The notes beneath the pieces were generated by a model. The model was not told where the DNA came from, made no database searches, and saw only the letters and a program-made list of their open reading frames with translations. The translations under genes and the position numbers were made by a program. A stretch of DNA of 64,000 nucleotides from Ceratorhiza oryzae-sativae. Its lineage: Eukaryota; Basidiomycota; Agaricomycetes; Cantharellales; Ceratobasidiaceae. Below, piece after piece: positions 38,011 to 49,540 of this stretch. Position 1 is the first letter of the stretch. Each line of letters starts with the position of its first letter. Location of the stretch: positions 1,612,001-1,676,000 of the forward strand of contig JARWMV010000234.1 of NCBI GenBank assembly GCA_030998015.1, written 5' to 3'.

Positions 38011-38971
38011 ATGCTCGGTCTTGGGTTCCTCGTCCCGTTCCTGGTGTTCGCGGGCTTCTTGTTGCTATTGCTGGTTTCCCTTTCTATTCCCATTATTCAC
38101 ACCATCTCGGTTCTGAACATCGCGGCCAACATCCGAGCGGGTGTCACCAACACGGGAATCTCTGGTGGACTCAGGTTTGGGTTGTGGGGGTATTGCGTAT
38201 CCGACATTACTGCCTCGTAAGTCGCTTCTATGGGCGTACATGATGTAAATCGACACTAGTACGTACAGGGTCATCGGGATCAGCAGAACTCAGGCGGGAT
38301 ACTGCTCAAGGAGCAAGCTGGGATACAGCGTCGACAACCGGGTTCTCAACGCTCTGTAAGCTCATTCGTTTCTGTTGCAAGATCCGAGAGTGCTAAATCT
38401 ACTGCGTTTCAGTGGACTTGACAATCTAGACGACATCATCAGACATGGTCTTACCTTCGTTCTCGTCCTTCACCCCATTGGTAAGCTCAACACCCTACGC
38501 GCTTCCCTGATTCTTACTTCCTTCTGTTCTCAACATAGCGTGCGGCCTCGCCTTCTTGGCGCTCCTTTTCGCAATCATGTTGGCATTCCGGCCTGCTCGG
38601 CTTGCGTCGGCCATGACACTCATTTTTGCGGTTCTAGCGGCGATTATCGCAACTATTGCTTTTGCAGTTGATGTAGCACTCACCACAATTGCCAAGAACA
38701 AAGTTAGCGATGTCACCGACAATAGGCTCAAGGTTACGGTATGTGACCTCACCCTTTAGTCATGGGCGCCACTGACTGTATGCGTTTGATGGAACCCAGT
38801 ACGGAGCTGTGCCGTGGATGACGTTGGGGGCGATGGTCGCCTTGTGGGCTGCTACAGTAGCCGCGTGCTGTGGTATCTTCATTGGGGGCAGACGGTAAGC
38901 TACAACATTCTCGCCAAGTCCAAGCTGCTCACGTCCCCCCCCCTAGCCGCCGTGATGCCGAGAAATACTAA
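38011..38971 (+). CDS. Sur7/PalI-family four-helix membrane protein
   Basis: Predicted plasma-membrane protein of the family that includes Sur7 (eisosome) and PalI/Rim9 (ambient pH sensing). Four membrane segments: residues about 5-35 (LGFLVPFLVFAGFLLLLLVS), then CGLAFLALLFAIMLAF, LIFAVLAAIIATIAFAVDVAL and WMTLGAMVALWAATVAACC. The first outer loop carries G-x-W-G-Y-C (FGLWGYC) with a second Cys about 20 residues on (AGYCSRS), the family's disulfide pattern. Five exons; the last makes a short basic tail, GGRRRRDAEKY. The tail is much shorter than in typical PalI proteins. Confidence 0.78.
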
Positions 38972-39185
38972 ACGATTGATGATTTTTAAGACGTATCGAT
39001 ACCAAACCTACGAGAATCTGACGGACAGAAACCATAATGCCTCGCACATGTCGTTTACTCCGTATACCTACTTATAGTGCTCTGCATAGTATCAACTTCA
39101 AATGAATAGCTGGTGACTGTTCCTGGTACAAGTTGGCAAGGGAAAACAAGAATCATAATACAGGCCCAGATCTTCGCCCTCAGGT

Positions 39186-41559
39186 TTAGCCGGCGGCCTC
39201 AACGGCTGTTTGGTTTCGAGGTTTGACTCGGTATCCAAGCTTCTTGCGATGCCTACGCTTAGATTCTACTCCGCTAATCAGCACACTGACCTGACGTTAC
39301 CAGAGAGTCAACTTGCCTTCAATATACTCCTGATCTTCCCCATCGTCAAACTTGACATCGTCACCAGCCGATTGCAAACCATCCTCCGTCAATACCACAC
39401 CCTTCATCTTGTCACCGTCCTCTTCCTCTTCCTTCTTGTTGTGTTTTTGCCTCTTCTCCACCTTGATCTTCGCAACATAGAACCCATCCATGTTATGCAC
39501 GTGAGGGTAGAATCTCCTGGTCAGCGAAAGTTTTTCGTTGAACTTTTTCCCTCGGAAACTCGTAAAGCCAGGAACGCCAAACTCTAGACCAGTGTCAACC
39601 AGCTTGACGTTTGGGCGTTTTCGGAGTGCATAATCCACAACGGATTCGTTCTCATCGACGGTTACAGAGCAGGTTGAATAGACAACGTAGCCACCAGTCT
39701 TGGAGGATGCGTCGACACTGTCAATAGCGCAAAGGATGAGTTGTTTTTGAAGGTGGGAGAGGAGAGTAAAGTCTCGGTCCGTCTAGACTCCCAGGTTAGA
39801 ACTTCGTGATAGGCGCATGTAGATCCACGCACTTTGTTCGTCTTGACGCTTGCGTCCTTGCTGATGACACCTGTCCCACTACACGGCGCATCCAGCAATA
39901 CCCTGTCGAATCCCCCGAGTACTTTGGGGAACTCTCGCCCATCATATGAGCATACCACCACGTTCTTGCATCCCAAGCGATGTACGTTTGCGCTCAAGCT
40001 CTTCGTCCTAGCCTTATTCGCATCGTTGGCAAATATCAAACCAGTGTTTTGCATGAGTGCTGCCATGTGTGTCGTTTTGCCTCCGGGGGCAGAGGCCATA
40101 TCAAGGACACGTTCATTGGGCTGAGGTGCGAGGGCGATGACGGGAAGGAAGGATGAAGCAGCTTGAAGCATGTATTGTCCAGCAAGATATTCTGGCGTCG
40201 CGCCTACGCGGGGTTCATGTTAATAAATGTGACGCGCTTGCATCTGGGCTGCTTACCGATGGGCACGCTACTTTCGAACACTTGCAGCCCCACGTTCGTC
40301 CATTTGCCGATTGGTTCTAGATTAACGCCTCGGTTGATGAGCAACTGTGCGAGATCGCGCCTGCGAGTTCGTAGGGTGTTGGTTCGGATAGTCACTGGTC
40401 TTGGCACTTCGTTGGCCTCAAAGAATTCTATTGCCTGTTATGTATGTTATATTTCGAAGCGATAAGCATGGGAATAATGCTTGCCTCTGAAACAGAAAAT
40501 AGCTCAAACAGCTTTTCGGCAAGGAATTCATTATACCCGTAGTAGCTGGCAATATCCGAGATCAGCTGTGCAGTATACTCCGAACGAGATCTATTCGGCG
40601 CACGTCAGCCTAGATCTGCAAGGGGGATCATTTTGAGGACTCACCGCCCTTCTGCGGCTAGCCTTTTGAAGTCGTTCAAGACCTTGACGCATTCGGCCAT
40701 CCTCATCTGGATCTCCTGTACGTCTGGACCTCCTGCAGCTTTTTCTTGTTCCCTCTCCTCGGCCGTGGGTAACTTGAAGAACGCCTCGGTTCCTTCGACA
40801 TGGTTCGCTTCGGCCCGTTCGAGCTCGGCATCTTTGGCCGCACGTCGTTCAAGCTTCCTGGAGCGTGCCTCGATGTTCGCAGCTGTTATAGGACCATCAG
40901 ACTCGGCATCACTCTCGTCGTTTGATCCATCTTCAGTGGCATTCGGTTCCCCTTCGTCGCTATCGTCAGAGAATTGAAGCTCCTGTATGTTTCCGTCCTA
41001 CTGTAGGTGAGTATGACAATATGCCCAACAAGTTGATGAAAACCAGCGTACTCGTAACATATCGTCACTGGTGGTTTTGGTGAGTGTGAGCAAGGCTAGT
41101 AGGTTTCAATACACTCACTCGTCCAATGCGACCTCGTCGTCCAAATCGCTGAGTCCACCACTGTATGCATCGCCGTCTTCCTCATCACTAGCCTCAAAAA
41201 CATGTCTGGAAGGCTCTCTTCAGCTCGCATGCCGGCACAATAATACGACGCCCCATACTTTCCGAGAGCCTGTAGATCCTCCTCATCGTCCATGTCCTCC
41301 CAGTCATCCTCATCGTCCTCAGGAGGCGCAATTTTTGCTTTGCCCTTCAATTCTTTCCTTTTACTTTGGTACTCTTGCTTTCCTTTGCCTTGGACTTGGG
41401 TTTGGCTGTGCTAGTCTCCACAGGTCGAACCTTCTTGACAGGTTTCACAATAGCAACGCCATCGTCTAGTGCATCTGCTTTTCGTTTCGAGGATAAAGTC
41501 GGCCTTTTAATATCGAGAGGAGCCGGAGGAGCTTGTTTATTCTTTGCGCGACGGCCCAT
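39186..41559 (-). CDS. NOP2: 25S rRNA (cytosine-C5)-methyltransferase Nop2
   Basis: Nucleolar m5C methyltransferase needed for 60S maturation. The N-terminus is Lys-rich (nuclear/nucleolar) and then acidic ([17 protein letters not shown]). The SAM-binding core reads [14 protein letters not shown], then [15 protein letters not shown] (motif IV with the PC Cys) and YSTCSV (motif VI with the TC Cys, the nucleophile in this family). The end is basic: [15 protein letters not shown]. An apparent frame break near 41200 disappears if 41215-41266 or so is taken as an intron (donor GTATGG, acceptor CCAG), joining LQALGK to [10 protein letters not shown]. Confidence 0.92.
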
Positions 41560-41987
41560 GGCAGACCAGACACAGGCAAGATGAAGGTTAGGAAAGCAAG
41601 TAAATCCAAAACCCAAAATTTGCATCCGTCATTACGGGTCCGATTTGTCATACAACGAGATAAGATAAGATCGAGCGAGTCACCGCCCACATTCATTGTA
41701 TAGGCATCAGTAGTAGGTTCCCTCTACACGGGGATTCTTTCCCGAGCCCGGGCGTCCATCAAGGATTGCGCCCTAATGTCACCTTCTAAAAGAGCATAAG
41801 AAGTATCATGGAGTGGTCCCAACACCGCTATGGCGTTGCGTCGGCGACCATAGACCGCAAGCCCGCCTATACAGAATGGACTGATGTACACAGCGCACAT
41901 CTTTGGGCTGTTATAAATGGGGGTAGATGGTAAGGTAACATAAATCTACTCTCCCTACTCGACTCGCCCCTTCTCCTGATTTTCCTC

Positions 41988-42754
41988 ATGGATTCACGAC
42001 CCGGACACGATTTCCAAGCTCCTACCGCATCCGACAGCCGCTCTCCATGTCCAGCGCTCAACTCGGCTGCTAACCACGGCTACCTGTATGTAAAAGGCAA
42101 CCCAAAACGGCCTTAGCTAAACTCACTCGCATATACAGCCCACGCAATGGGAAGAATATAACCATCTTCCAACTCATTGGAGCACTCCACGAAGTCTACA
42201 ACTTGACATACCCACTCGCATGCACACTTTCAATGGGAATCTTTATGTGCGGAAACATATACACATTCGATCTTGCCTCGCTCGACCAACATAACCGAAT
42301 CGAGCACGACGCCAGTTTGATACGCATGGACTCCCGAGAGGGAGATTGGGTGCATCCGAACCAGCAGCTGTTGGACGCGATGATCGCCGAATCCAGCAAC
42401 GGCCAGAGTCTCACTCTGGATGACTTTGCCCGGGTGAGGGCAAAGCGAGAGTTGAGGCTTCCCGGGGGGAAGCTGGACAAACTACATTCTGTGATCGCAG
42501 GAGGAGAGACGGTATTGGTCGTCAAGGTTGTCGGAGACGGGAACGAGGTCCCTATCGAGACTATCAAGCAGTGGTTTGGAGAGGAAAGGTTGCCGCGCGG
42601 ATGGATGCCAAACGGAAACATGGTGAGTGCATATCTATATGCTTTGGGACCTTGAGCTAATCCAAGGCACCAGCCCTTGCTCGAGCTAGTAAAGATGAAC
42701 CGCCAGTTTGTGAAAATGATTGAACAAGCCAAGGAGGAGCTTAGATCGCAATGA
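41988..42754 (+). CDS. Short heme-thiolate peroxygenase (chloroperoxidase/UPO family), copy A
   Basis: Predicted unspecific peroxygenase using hydrogen peroxide to oxyfunctionalise organic substrates. Three exons (41988-42085, 42139-42622, 42674-42754) give 220 residues. The N-terminal SPCPALN supplies the PCP motif whose Cys is the heme ligand. EHDASL is the family's EHD motif, with the metal-binding and catalytic-side residues. The C-terminal half (GNEVPIETIKQWFGEERLP) should supply the acid-base Glu. Length fits the short class (group I). No signal peptide: it starts MDSRPGHDFQAP, unlike the well-studied secreted enzymes. Lies 464 bases upstream of a close paralogue. Confidence 0.85.
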
Positions 42755-43218
42755 CCGGCATGTATATAGATAATTTAATGACATTTTATTACCATCCTTA
42801 CATCACATGGCATGAGAGACCCTATTGCGAACATGTCCTTCTTCATCGTGGATAACTCGCATCGCCATCAGATTAAAGGCGCCCTTGCAGCCTCGAGGAA
42901 GCACGAAATGAAACCGTTCCTGGCGCTCTTGTTCCGGCACACACGTCCCCGATCCGGCCCCTCGAGCGCCGATAATACATCGCACTCGCCAAAGCTAGCA
43001 TATCCGCACCTTTATCCAGGAATGGTTATCACACCGCTATCACGTTCCGCCGGTGCAAGCTGATCAGCAAAACCTGGTTCGACACCACGTTGTATCAAGG
43101 TTGGACCGGCAGCGCTCATGGCACTTGCAGCCCGGGGGGCGGATATAAAAAGGCGAGCGAGTGGGGGGGAGGCGCAAGCAACATTTCACGCACAGACGAC
43201 TCGACTTTTGCTCACTCA
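42755..43218. other. Intergenic between peroxygenase copies
   Basis: Terminator of copy A and promoter of copy B. The string GGATATAAAAAGGC at about 43140 is a good TATA-like match roughly 75 bases before the copy B start. Confidence 0.45.
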
Positions 43219-43996
43219 ATGGACGCACGACCCGGACACGCCTACCAAGCTCCTACGGCTTCAGACAGCCGCTCGCCCTGCCCGGCGCTCAACGCAGCCG
43301 CGAACCACGGCTATCTGTACGTACAGCGCCCAAAACTCCCCCTCACATCTCCCAGATCCTTACTCTGCATACAGCCCACACGACGGCAAAAATATCTCTG
43401 TCCTGCAGCTCATCGGAGCCCTGCGCGAAGTCTACAACCTCTCCTACCCGCTCGCCGCGACACTCGCCCTCGGCGGGGTCCTCATCTGTGGGAACAAGCT
43501 CAAACTCACCCTCGATCTCTCCGCACTCGACGCCCACGGCAAAATCGAGCATGACGCGAGTCTGGCACACCAGGACCTCAAGGACGGAGACAACGTGCAC
43601 CCGAGTCAGCTCCTCTTGGACGAGCTCATCGCGCTCTCGACCGACGGCAAGGGTCTCACGCTTGATGATTTCGCCAAGGCTAGGGCGAAGCGTGAGTTGA
43701 GACTGCCGGGGGGCAAGCTAGATCGGCTCCATTCTGGGATTGCGAGTGGAGAATCGGTGATGGTCGTCCAAGTTATGGGAGACGGAAACGAAGTTAGTGT
43801 AGAGACGATCAGGGAATGGTTTGGAAATGAAAAATTGCCACACAACTGGATGCCTCACGGACAAATGGCAAGTGAATCCTACTCGTCAATGAATCGAACT
43901 AACCTTGGCCACCAGGGCTTGATTAATTTATCACTCCTCAACCGCAAGTTCGCCAAAACGATCGAACAAGCCAAGCAGAACGAAAAGTCGCAATGA
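43219..43996 (+). CDS. Short heme-thiolate peroxygenase, copy B
   Basis: Paralogue of the gene at 41988, with the same three-exon plan and near-identical N-terminus (RPGHAYQAPTASDSRSPCPALN in two overlapping parts). Exons 43219-43316, 43375-43867 and 43916-43996 give 223 residues. PCP and EHDASL motifs are intact; no signal peptide. The second intron begins GCAAGTGA where copy A has GTGAGTGC at the same site. It keeps a CTAAC branch site and an AG acceptor, so it should splice as GC-AG. If retained, it adds 16 codons without a stop. GC content at third positions is higher than in copy A. Confidence 0.85.
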
Positions 43997-44108
43997 ACAG
44001 CATGCGCGCGGATAATTTAATTTTCCCTATAATATATCTTTACACCACGATCTGTACAACACTATCGCAGCAGAATCTACTTTTTTTTTTCTGTTGGGGA
44101 GTCTTTAT

Positions 44109-46851
44109 TTAGCTCGCACCATACTTGGATTTATGATATGCCGGCGGCAAAGTTGCCAATAGATCCACCAACGGGCGCTCAACGATCACCATTTCCCCCG
44201 TTTCGCAGAAATCAACAAGCAACACTGGCCTAAACTTGGTAGTGATACCAAACGGCTCTTCCTCGTTCTCCATCGCCGTGATCCTCTTGCGCTTCCTTTC
44301 CTTTTCTTGTCCACTCACGGCAGGCCCGTCGAGCAGCGCACTCGCCGAGGGTGTTGGTACGTCGAACCGTGCGAGCCATGTTGCCGACCAGACGTACATT
44401 TTCCGCTTCGGCGTCGAATTGATACTCGGCGAAAACGCAATTCCAAGGATCGGATCGTGCAAATGAGCGAGTCGTTCAGGGAGCGCGGGGTAGAATTTTT
44501 GGGCTTCGGCATCGAATAGCTGGAGTGTGTTGTTTGGATAGCCGAGTGCAAAGACGTGCGGAACCCTCGTGTCGAATGCAAGAGCGCTGGGCGGGAGGTC
44601 CGTACGAGGAAGAGTTGTTACGTGCTATAGAGACATTGGTATAATTATAAACCCGGACGGAAATACCACCTCACCTTGACGGAATCCAAATTAAACACGC
44701 AAACGATCCCAGACGAATCTCCAGTTGCAAGCCATTGGCAATCGGCCGAAACAACAATCTTGCCGATCCGCGATCGTGCACCATTCTCTTGATGCGAATC
44801 AAATACCCTCACGACCTCTTCCTTGGTTTGATCCAAATCGACAAGCACCACACGCGCCCCACTCCATGTCGCAATGACGAGCCGGCGCGAGTCAGGCGTA
44901 AACGCCAGACTAGAAGCCCCCGTTTCGAGTTCGGAGCTGGAAAGCGCGGCAGCCAAGGCGGGTGCTATAGTTCGAGAGCGGCGTGGCTGGAGCGTGTTTT
45001 TTACCTAAAATTACAGGTACGTCAACTCATTTCGGAAAGGGGGGAAAAAGGGGGGCCAGCCTTACGTCTTCGAGTTTGAATAGTTTAGTCTCACACACGT
45101 CCGCGACAGCCAGCCATTGGCCATCTGATGAAATCGCCCCAGCCGTGATGTTTGTTCTAAATCTCAGTTCCATTTCTAGTAGCTTTTCCCAGTTTGCGGG
45201 CTCGTCCGAAGCCTGCTCAGGCAGCCTCCAAACACCCACGACGCGCCCAGAGAAGCTTACTACTAGCTTGGTACGCGGGGCAAGCACCACTCCGCCTGCG
45301 CTTACAGGGTGGCCGATTCGGCGCTGGAACGCATCTTGAAAGGTCGTCGCGGCGGAGATCACAAGCGGGTTGGGCGCATTGGAACTAGACAAAGCGGCGG
45401 GCGTGACGGCTACAGCCATATCCAGACCCGCAGAGATCAAGAGTGGTGCGTGCGCCTCGCTTTCGGTGGGAGAACTAGGAGAATAGGGTGGCCACATGGC
45501 CAGTGCGCGCACGTCGTGAGAGTGTATGCGTCGGGAGGTTGTCTGGACCCATTTGCCAGAGGGTGAGGATTCGTCAGGGACGCGGACGAATTCGATGGTG
45601 CGTTGATCGACACCTGCAGTGTACAGGGCGTCCCCGGACTAGAGTGGGCATAGTGAGGGTGGTGTGTGGCGGATAATTGCAAAGACGTACGGGAGAGACG
45701 GTCATACATAATACATCTGCATCGTGGGCTGGAAACGAGTGAATTTGTGTCGCAGTCGCGGCGTCCCAAAACTTGACTGCCCCAAGGGAATCTCCCGAGA
45801 CAATTGTCCCGTCCCTGCGCCACGCGGACACATCAGATCCAAACAGACTCACGTTCGTCTCACGAGATAGGCTCACCCGAGGACCGCCACCGACCAGACG
45901 AGGGTGCGTTCGCCGCGTGCACGCTCGACGGCCATGCGACTGACGACCCGACCAGTACGAACGTCCCACGTTCGCAGACAGCTATCGGAGCATCCAGTGA
46001 CGAGCGTTGTATCGACTAGCGCGTCTGTATCCTCGTCGGGATCGCTCTCATCCGAGTCCGAGGCTCGGGGAAGCTTGGTACCAGACGAAACGGGGGCGGG
46101 TGTGGCCCAGGCGATGCTGAGGAACCGGGTCTGGAGACGGTCGAAGCGTCGAATGTGGATGGGCGGACGGGTGTGATCAGAGATGTCGAGAAGGCGGATT
46201 GCACCGTCCTGGCATCCGATTGCCAGGGTGCTGCCTGCGGGGTTGGGCGCGAGAGACCATATTGTGCCTCCCTGGGATGGAATGGTGTGCTGGCGGACGA
46301 AAGACGGGTTAGCGAGTGATTGAGAACGTAAAAAGATAGGGGCAGCGCCGAATGGGGGCGGACGACAGGTGCGGGGTCTAGGTTCGTGACAATGGGAGAA
46401 GCCGGGGTGTGATACAGGGATTGGGAAAATTTCAGCGTGGTGCGGGGGGGCGTACGTACTCGGACTGTTCCTTCACAGAGGTCCCACTCGAGCAGATCTG
46501 GGCCGCCCGAGAGCGAGAACAAACGCAGACCCGAAAGCTCGCCGGGGTGGCGCTCGGCGGCTAGCGTCCATGCGAGCGCGTCGACCTTGGTGTCGGCCGG
46601 GCCAGGGAGAGTCTAGGGGGAGTCAGTGGCGGGTGTGGCTGGTGGCGGGGACGTACCGCATGGAGAACACAGGCCTGGGTCGAGCCTGACCAGCGATAGA
46701 GCTCGATGGACCCGTTCTGGCGGCCGACGGCCAGAAACGGGAAGCGGCCAGCACGCGGCGCATGGCCACGCACCGGCGGGGGAGGCACTGCTACGGCGGC
46801 GATCCCAGACGGCGACCAGTCCACAAACCGGCAGCGGTGCACACCCACCAT
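44109..46851 (-). CDS. UTP4: U3 snoRNP protein Utp4 (cirhin), WD40
   Basis: t-UTP subcomplex member acting in the small-subunit processome in the nucleolus. Starts MVGVHRCRFVDWSPSGI, the family's typical opening strand. Repeated WD40 blades follow: NGSIELYRW, DLLEWDLCEG, LRTWDVRTG, GAVKFWDAATATQIHSF, VVGVWRLPEQ. The C-terminal second propeller carries WLATGDSSGIVCVFNL and ends HKSKYGAS. Five or six short introns. The frame continues upstream of the ATG but only with a GTG, so 46851 is chosen. Divergent from the gene at 47023. Confidence 0.88.
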
Positions 46852-46987
46852 CGTCGAAAGCAAATCTGCGCGATCCTCTCGATCCCGCACGCTAATTTTC
46901 ACAGGCGCCGCGCTGACTCAGCACCGCCTGTATAAAACATCCCCGCCCCGCGATAAGGATCCCACGAGCTCTCTCCCTCTCCGACGG

Positions 46988-47022
<35 letters not shown>
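46852..47022. promoter_or_regulatory. Bidirectional promoter region, UTP4 / gene at 47023
   Basis: 171 bases between start codons. It contains a TATAAAA at 46931-46937 on the plus strand and a hexamer repeat abutting the plus-strand start. Confidence 0.45.
46931..46937 (+). promoter_or_regulatory. TATA box candidate
   Basis: TATAAAA placed 86 bases before the start codon at 47023, a sensible distance for that gene. Confidence 0.4.

Positions 47023-47023
<1 letters not shown>
46988..47023 (+). repeat. (CCACGA)6 microsatellite touching a start codon
   Basis: Six perfect copies of CCACGA; the last A is the A of the start codon ATG at 47023. It lies in the 5' leader, so copy changes would alter leader length and start context spacing without touching the protein. 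Confidence 0.85.
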
Positions 47024-49184
47024 TGCAGCTCGTATTCACCCCCGACCTCGGCTCGTCCACCACCATCGCCGCCGCACCCGGCTCCGTCCTCCAGTTCGCC
47101 GCCCGCGTCTCCACCCACGACTATGACCAGGCCGTTGCTGCCGGCACCCACGTCGAGATCTGGTCCGACCTGCCGCGTCCTGGTGTGCCTGCCGGCGAGT
47201 GGGGCGGTATGTGACGCGTCTCTGCCTCGTCGTTCGCGACTTATCTTTGTTTTTCAGCCACACGCTTCGAGCCTGCCCCCGCCGTCCCCGACCACCACGA
47301 CGCCGGTGCGCCTCCCAACGTGCTCTCGCTCTTGCCAGCAGACCCCGGGCCAGTCCCCACCTCGTCTGCCGCTCCCGAGACCACGCTGCTCGTCGCCAGC
47401 TTTGTCATCCCCCAGGACACCGACTCGATCGACTACCAGTTCACGTACCGCCTCGCCCACACCAACGACTCGGGCATCTGGCACACCTGGCTCGGCGACT
47501 CGGGCTCCAACGGCCACCTCATCCTCAGCCCCGACGCGCCTCCTGTCGAGGGTCTCGTGTTCTCCTCTCCGTGGGATACCACCGATAACGCACCCCACTC
47601 GGCCCCTGACGGCGCAGTCGCTAGCCTTTCGGGGCCGATTGAATGGTCTGGGTGGGCGCTCGACCTAGACTCGACCAAGGAGTCGCCTGCTACGTACGTA
47701 CACACTCGCGCATACATGCGTCACCGTCATCATGACTGACCCTGTATATGCAGTCCCCAGCGCTTCTCCGCTCTTCCCTCGGATCTCTCCGCGACACATT
47801 TGGCTCTCTTCCCCACGCCAGGTCTCACCGCACTCAATCCTGCTTCGCACACGCCCGTGCTGCTTTCTACGACTGCGCGTCTATCGCTCTCCAACGGTGA
47901 CATCAACGCTCATGGAAGCCCCATTCGCCTCACGCCCCTATCGCGAAGCGCCTTGGAGTCGTCTCTTCCCGAACACGTCGCTCTCCTCGCCGAATCCGCT
48001 GCTTCAACCCCATATGTTGTTCTTCACGACACTCGTGGATCTGGTCTCTCTATCCTTCCTGCTGGCCAAACCCCACCGGGCACACAGCTCGTTTCACTCG
48101 ACCTTGAAAAGGTGGCTCCAGCCCCACCAGCCAAGAGTCTTGTCTACTCGCCCACGCTCAACACGGCCACCGTTTGCACTCCCGAGTTGCGCGTCGCTGT
48201 CGGTCCTCTTGGGGGCGATCTCCAGGTCTGCGAGGTGCATGCCATCGACGGGCAGCAAGGCGAGTGGGAGGCCGGTCTTGTCGGCGGAGTCAAGGTTCAA
48301 CCCGAGCCTGAACCTGTCCAAAAAGAGGAAGAGGAGTCCGAATCTGAGCAAGAGCCTGAAGCCGCCGTCGAGGCCACACCCGTTCCTGTCCCTGCCCCTG
48401 CTGCTGTAGAAGCAACCAAGCTTGCGCCTCCCCCGATCCAAACCACGACCAACACCATTCCCCATGCCGAGTCGTCTCCCATTACGCCCGAGACCGCACG
48501 AACCCCTCACCCGGCTGCTTCGTCGCTTACCCCTCCCAGCGCGACCACAACAAGACAGTGCTCGAGCTCATCAAAGGTGTCGCCGCCGCTGTCATGTGGT
48601 ACGTTACCCAGGGCGCATGGAGCATGTTTGGTTGGGGCTTTAGGATGTTTGGCATTGGCGTGCACGCTGCGCCCAAGGCCAAAGACCCCGAACACACGCC
48701 TGCGCCCGTGGTCGAGGAAGAGAGTGAGAGCGACAGCGAGACGAACGAGGTGGCCCCTACCCCGATCGACTCCAGTCATGTCTCTACTGTTCCCGTTGTC
48801 GTCGTTGGCCCTGGTCCGAGCGAACCTGTTCAGAGCCCCAACCTCAAGGACGGCGTAAACCTGCCTTTGACCCCGCCCATGTCACCCAAGACGACTGTGC
48901 CGTTTGTCATCCCCGGTCCTGAAACCAAGGTCAAGTCCAAGAAGCCCAAGGTCAAGTTTGCGAAACCCGCGCCCAAGCCCAAGATTGCGTTTACAGCTCC
49001 GACTTCCTCGACGCTTGTCGTGCTTTCCGAGGCTCAGACTGAACCGGCCAATCTCAAGCTGTCGGTCGCTGGTGAAGCGCTGTCCATTGACAAGTTGACT
49101 GCCGTGAATCTTGTTGGCGGCACCGGAAAAGCTTGGACTGCCCAAATTGGCGGAGAAAACAAGGTCGAAGTTGGTCTTGTCTAA
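47023..49184 (+). CDS. Uncharacterised protein with N-terminal beta domain, acidic linker and hydrophobic helix
   Basis: I do not recognise a family. The N-terminal ~200 residues look beta-rich (LQFAARVSTHDYDQAV, VEIWSDLP, FTYRLAHTNDSGIWHTWLG), like a carbohydrate- or ligand-binding sandwich. Then come a second domain (about 47800-48290), an acidic Glu/Pro linker, a hydrophobic stretch (VAAAVMWYVTQGAWSMFGWGF) and a Lys/Pro-rich tail ending KVEVGLV. Introns at about 47210-47257 and 47697-47750 are clear. The frame before about 48405 and the frame after 48540 differ by one; an intron 48406-48539 (GTAGAA...CTTACCCCTCCCAG) joins them well, so I infer one. Codon use is strongly GC-rich. Confidence 0.6.
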
Positions 49185-49540
49185 AAATCTCCCTTTTCTT
49201 TACGAATTTCCTAGATGTTTCTCCTCTCTCTCTTCCCTATCTTCTGTGTTGTACTGGTGCCTTCCTCGTTTACACTGTCTTCGGTTACGGACACCTCCGA
49301 ATTGTGTGGAATAGTTGCTGTTTGTAGCTAGTTCTTTTCTTTTCTCTGTCGCCAAAGGGCGACATGTATGTAAATGTCTTTTGATTTTGGGTACTCGCCC
49401 CGACCATAGAACTTGCCGAGTGGCATTTAATCAACCAAACCGTCTGGGGTGAATCACGTTATGTGCGGTAATTGCATGGGCGTGCCAACCCCTGAATGAA
49501 AGGGTACAAATCATTCACTATAATTTTATTGTATGCAACA
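49185..49540. other. Intergenic, 3' flanks
   Basis: 3' flank of the gene above and left edge of the BTB pseudogene. Nothing else recognised. Confidence 0.4.

Noticed and set aside
41190..41280. Apparent frameshift in the N-terminal region of NOP2
   Set aside because: An ordinary intron (GTATGG donor, CCAG acceptor) joins LQALGK to [10 protein letters not shown] and restores the frame, so no base is missing.
46706..47668. 320-codon plus-strand frame rich in Pro/Arg/Ser spanning the UTP4 promoter
   Set aside because: Runs antisense to UTP4 and out of frame through the next gene; composition is that of a GC-rich shadow.
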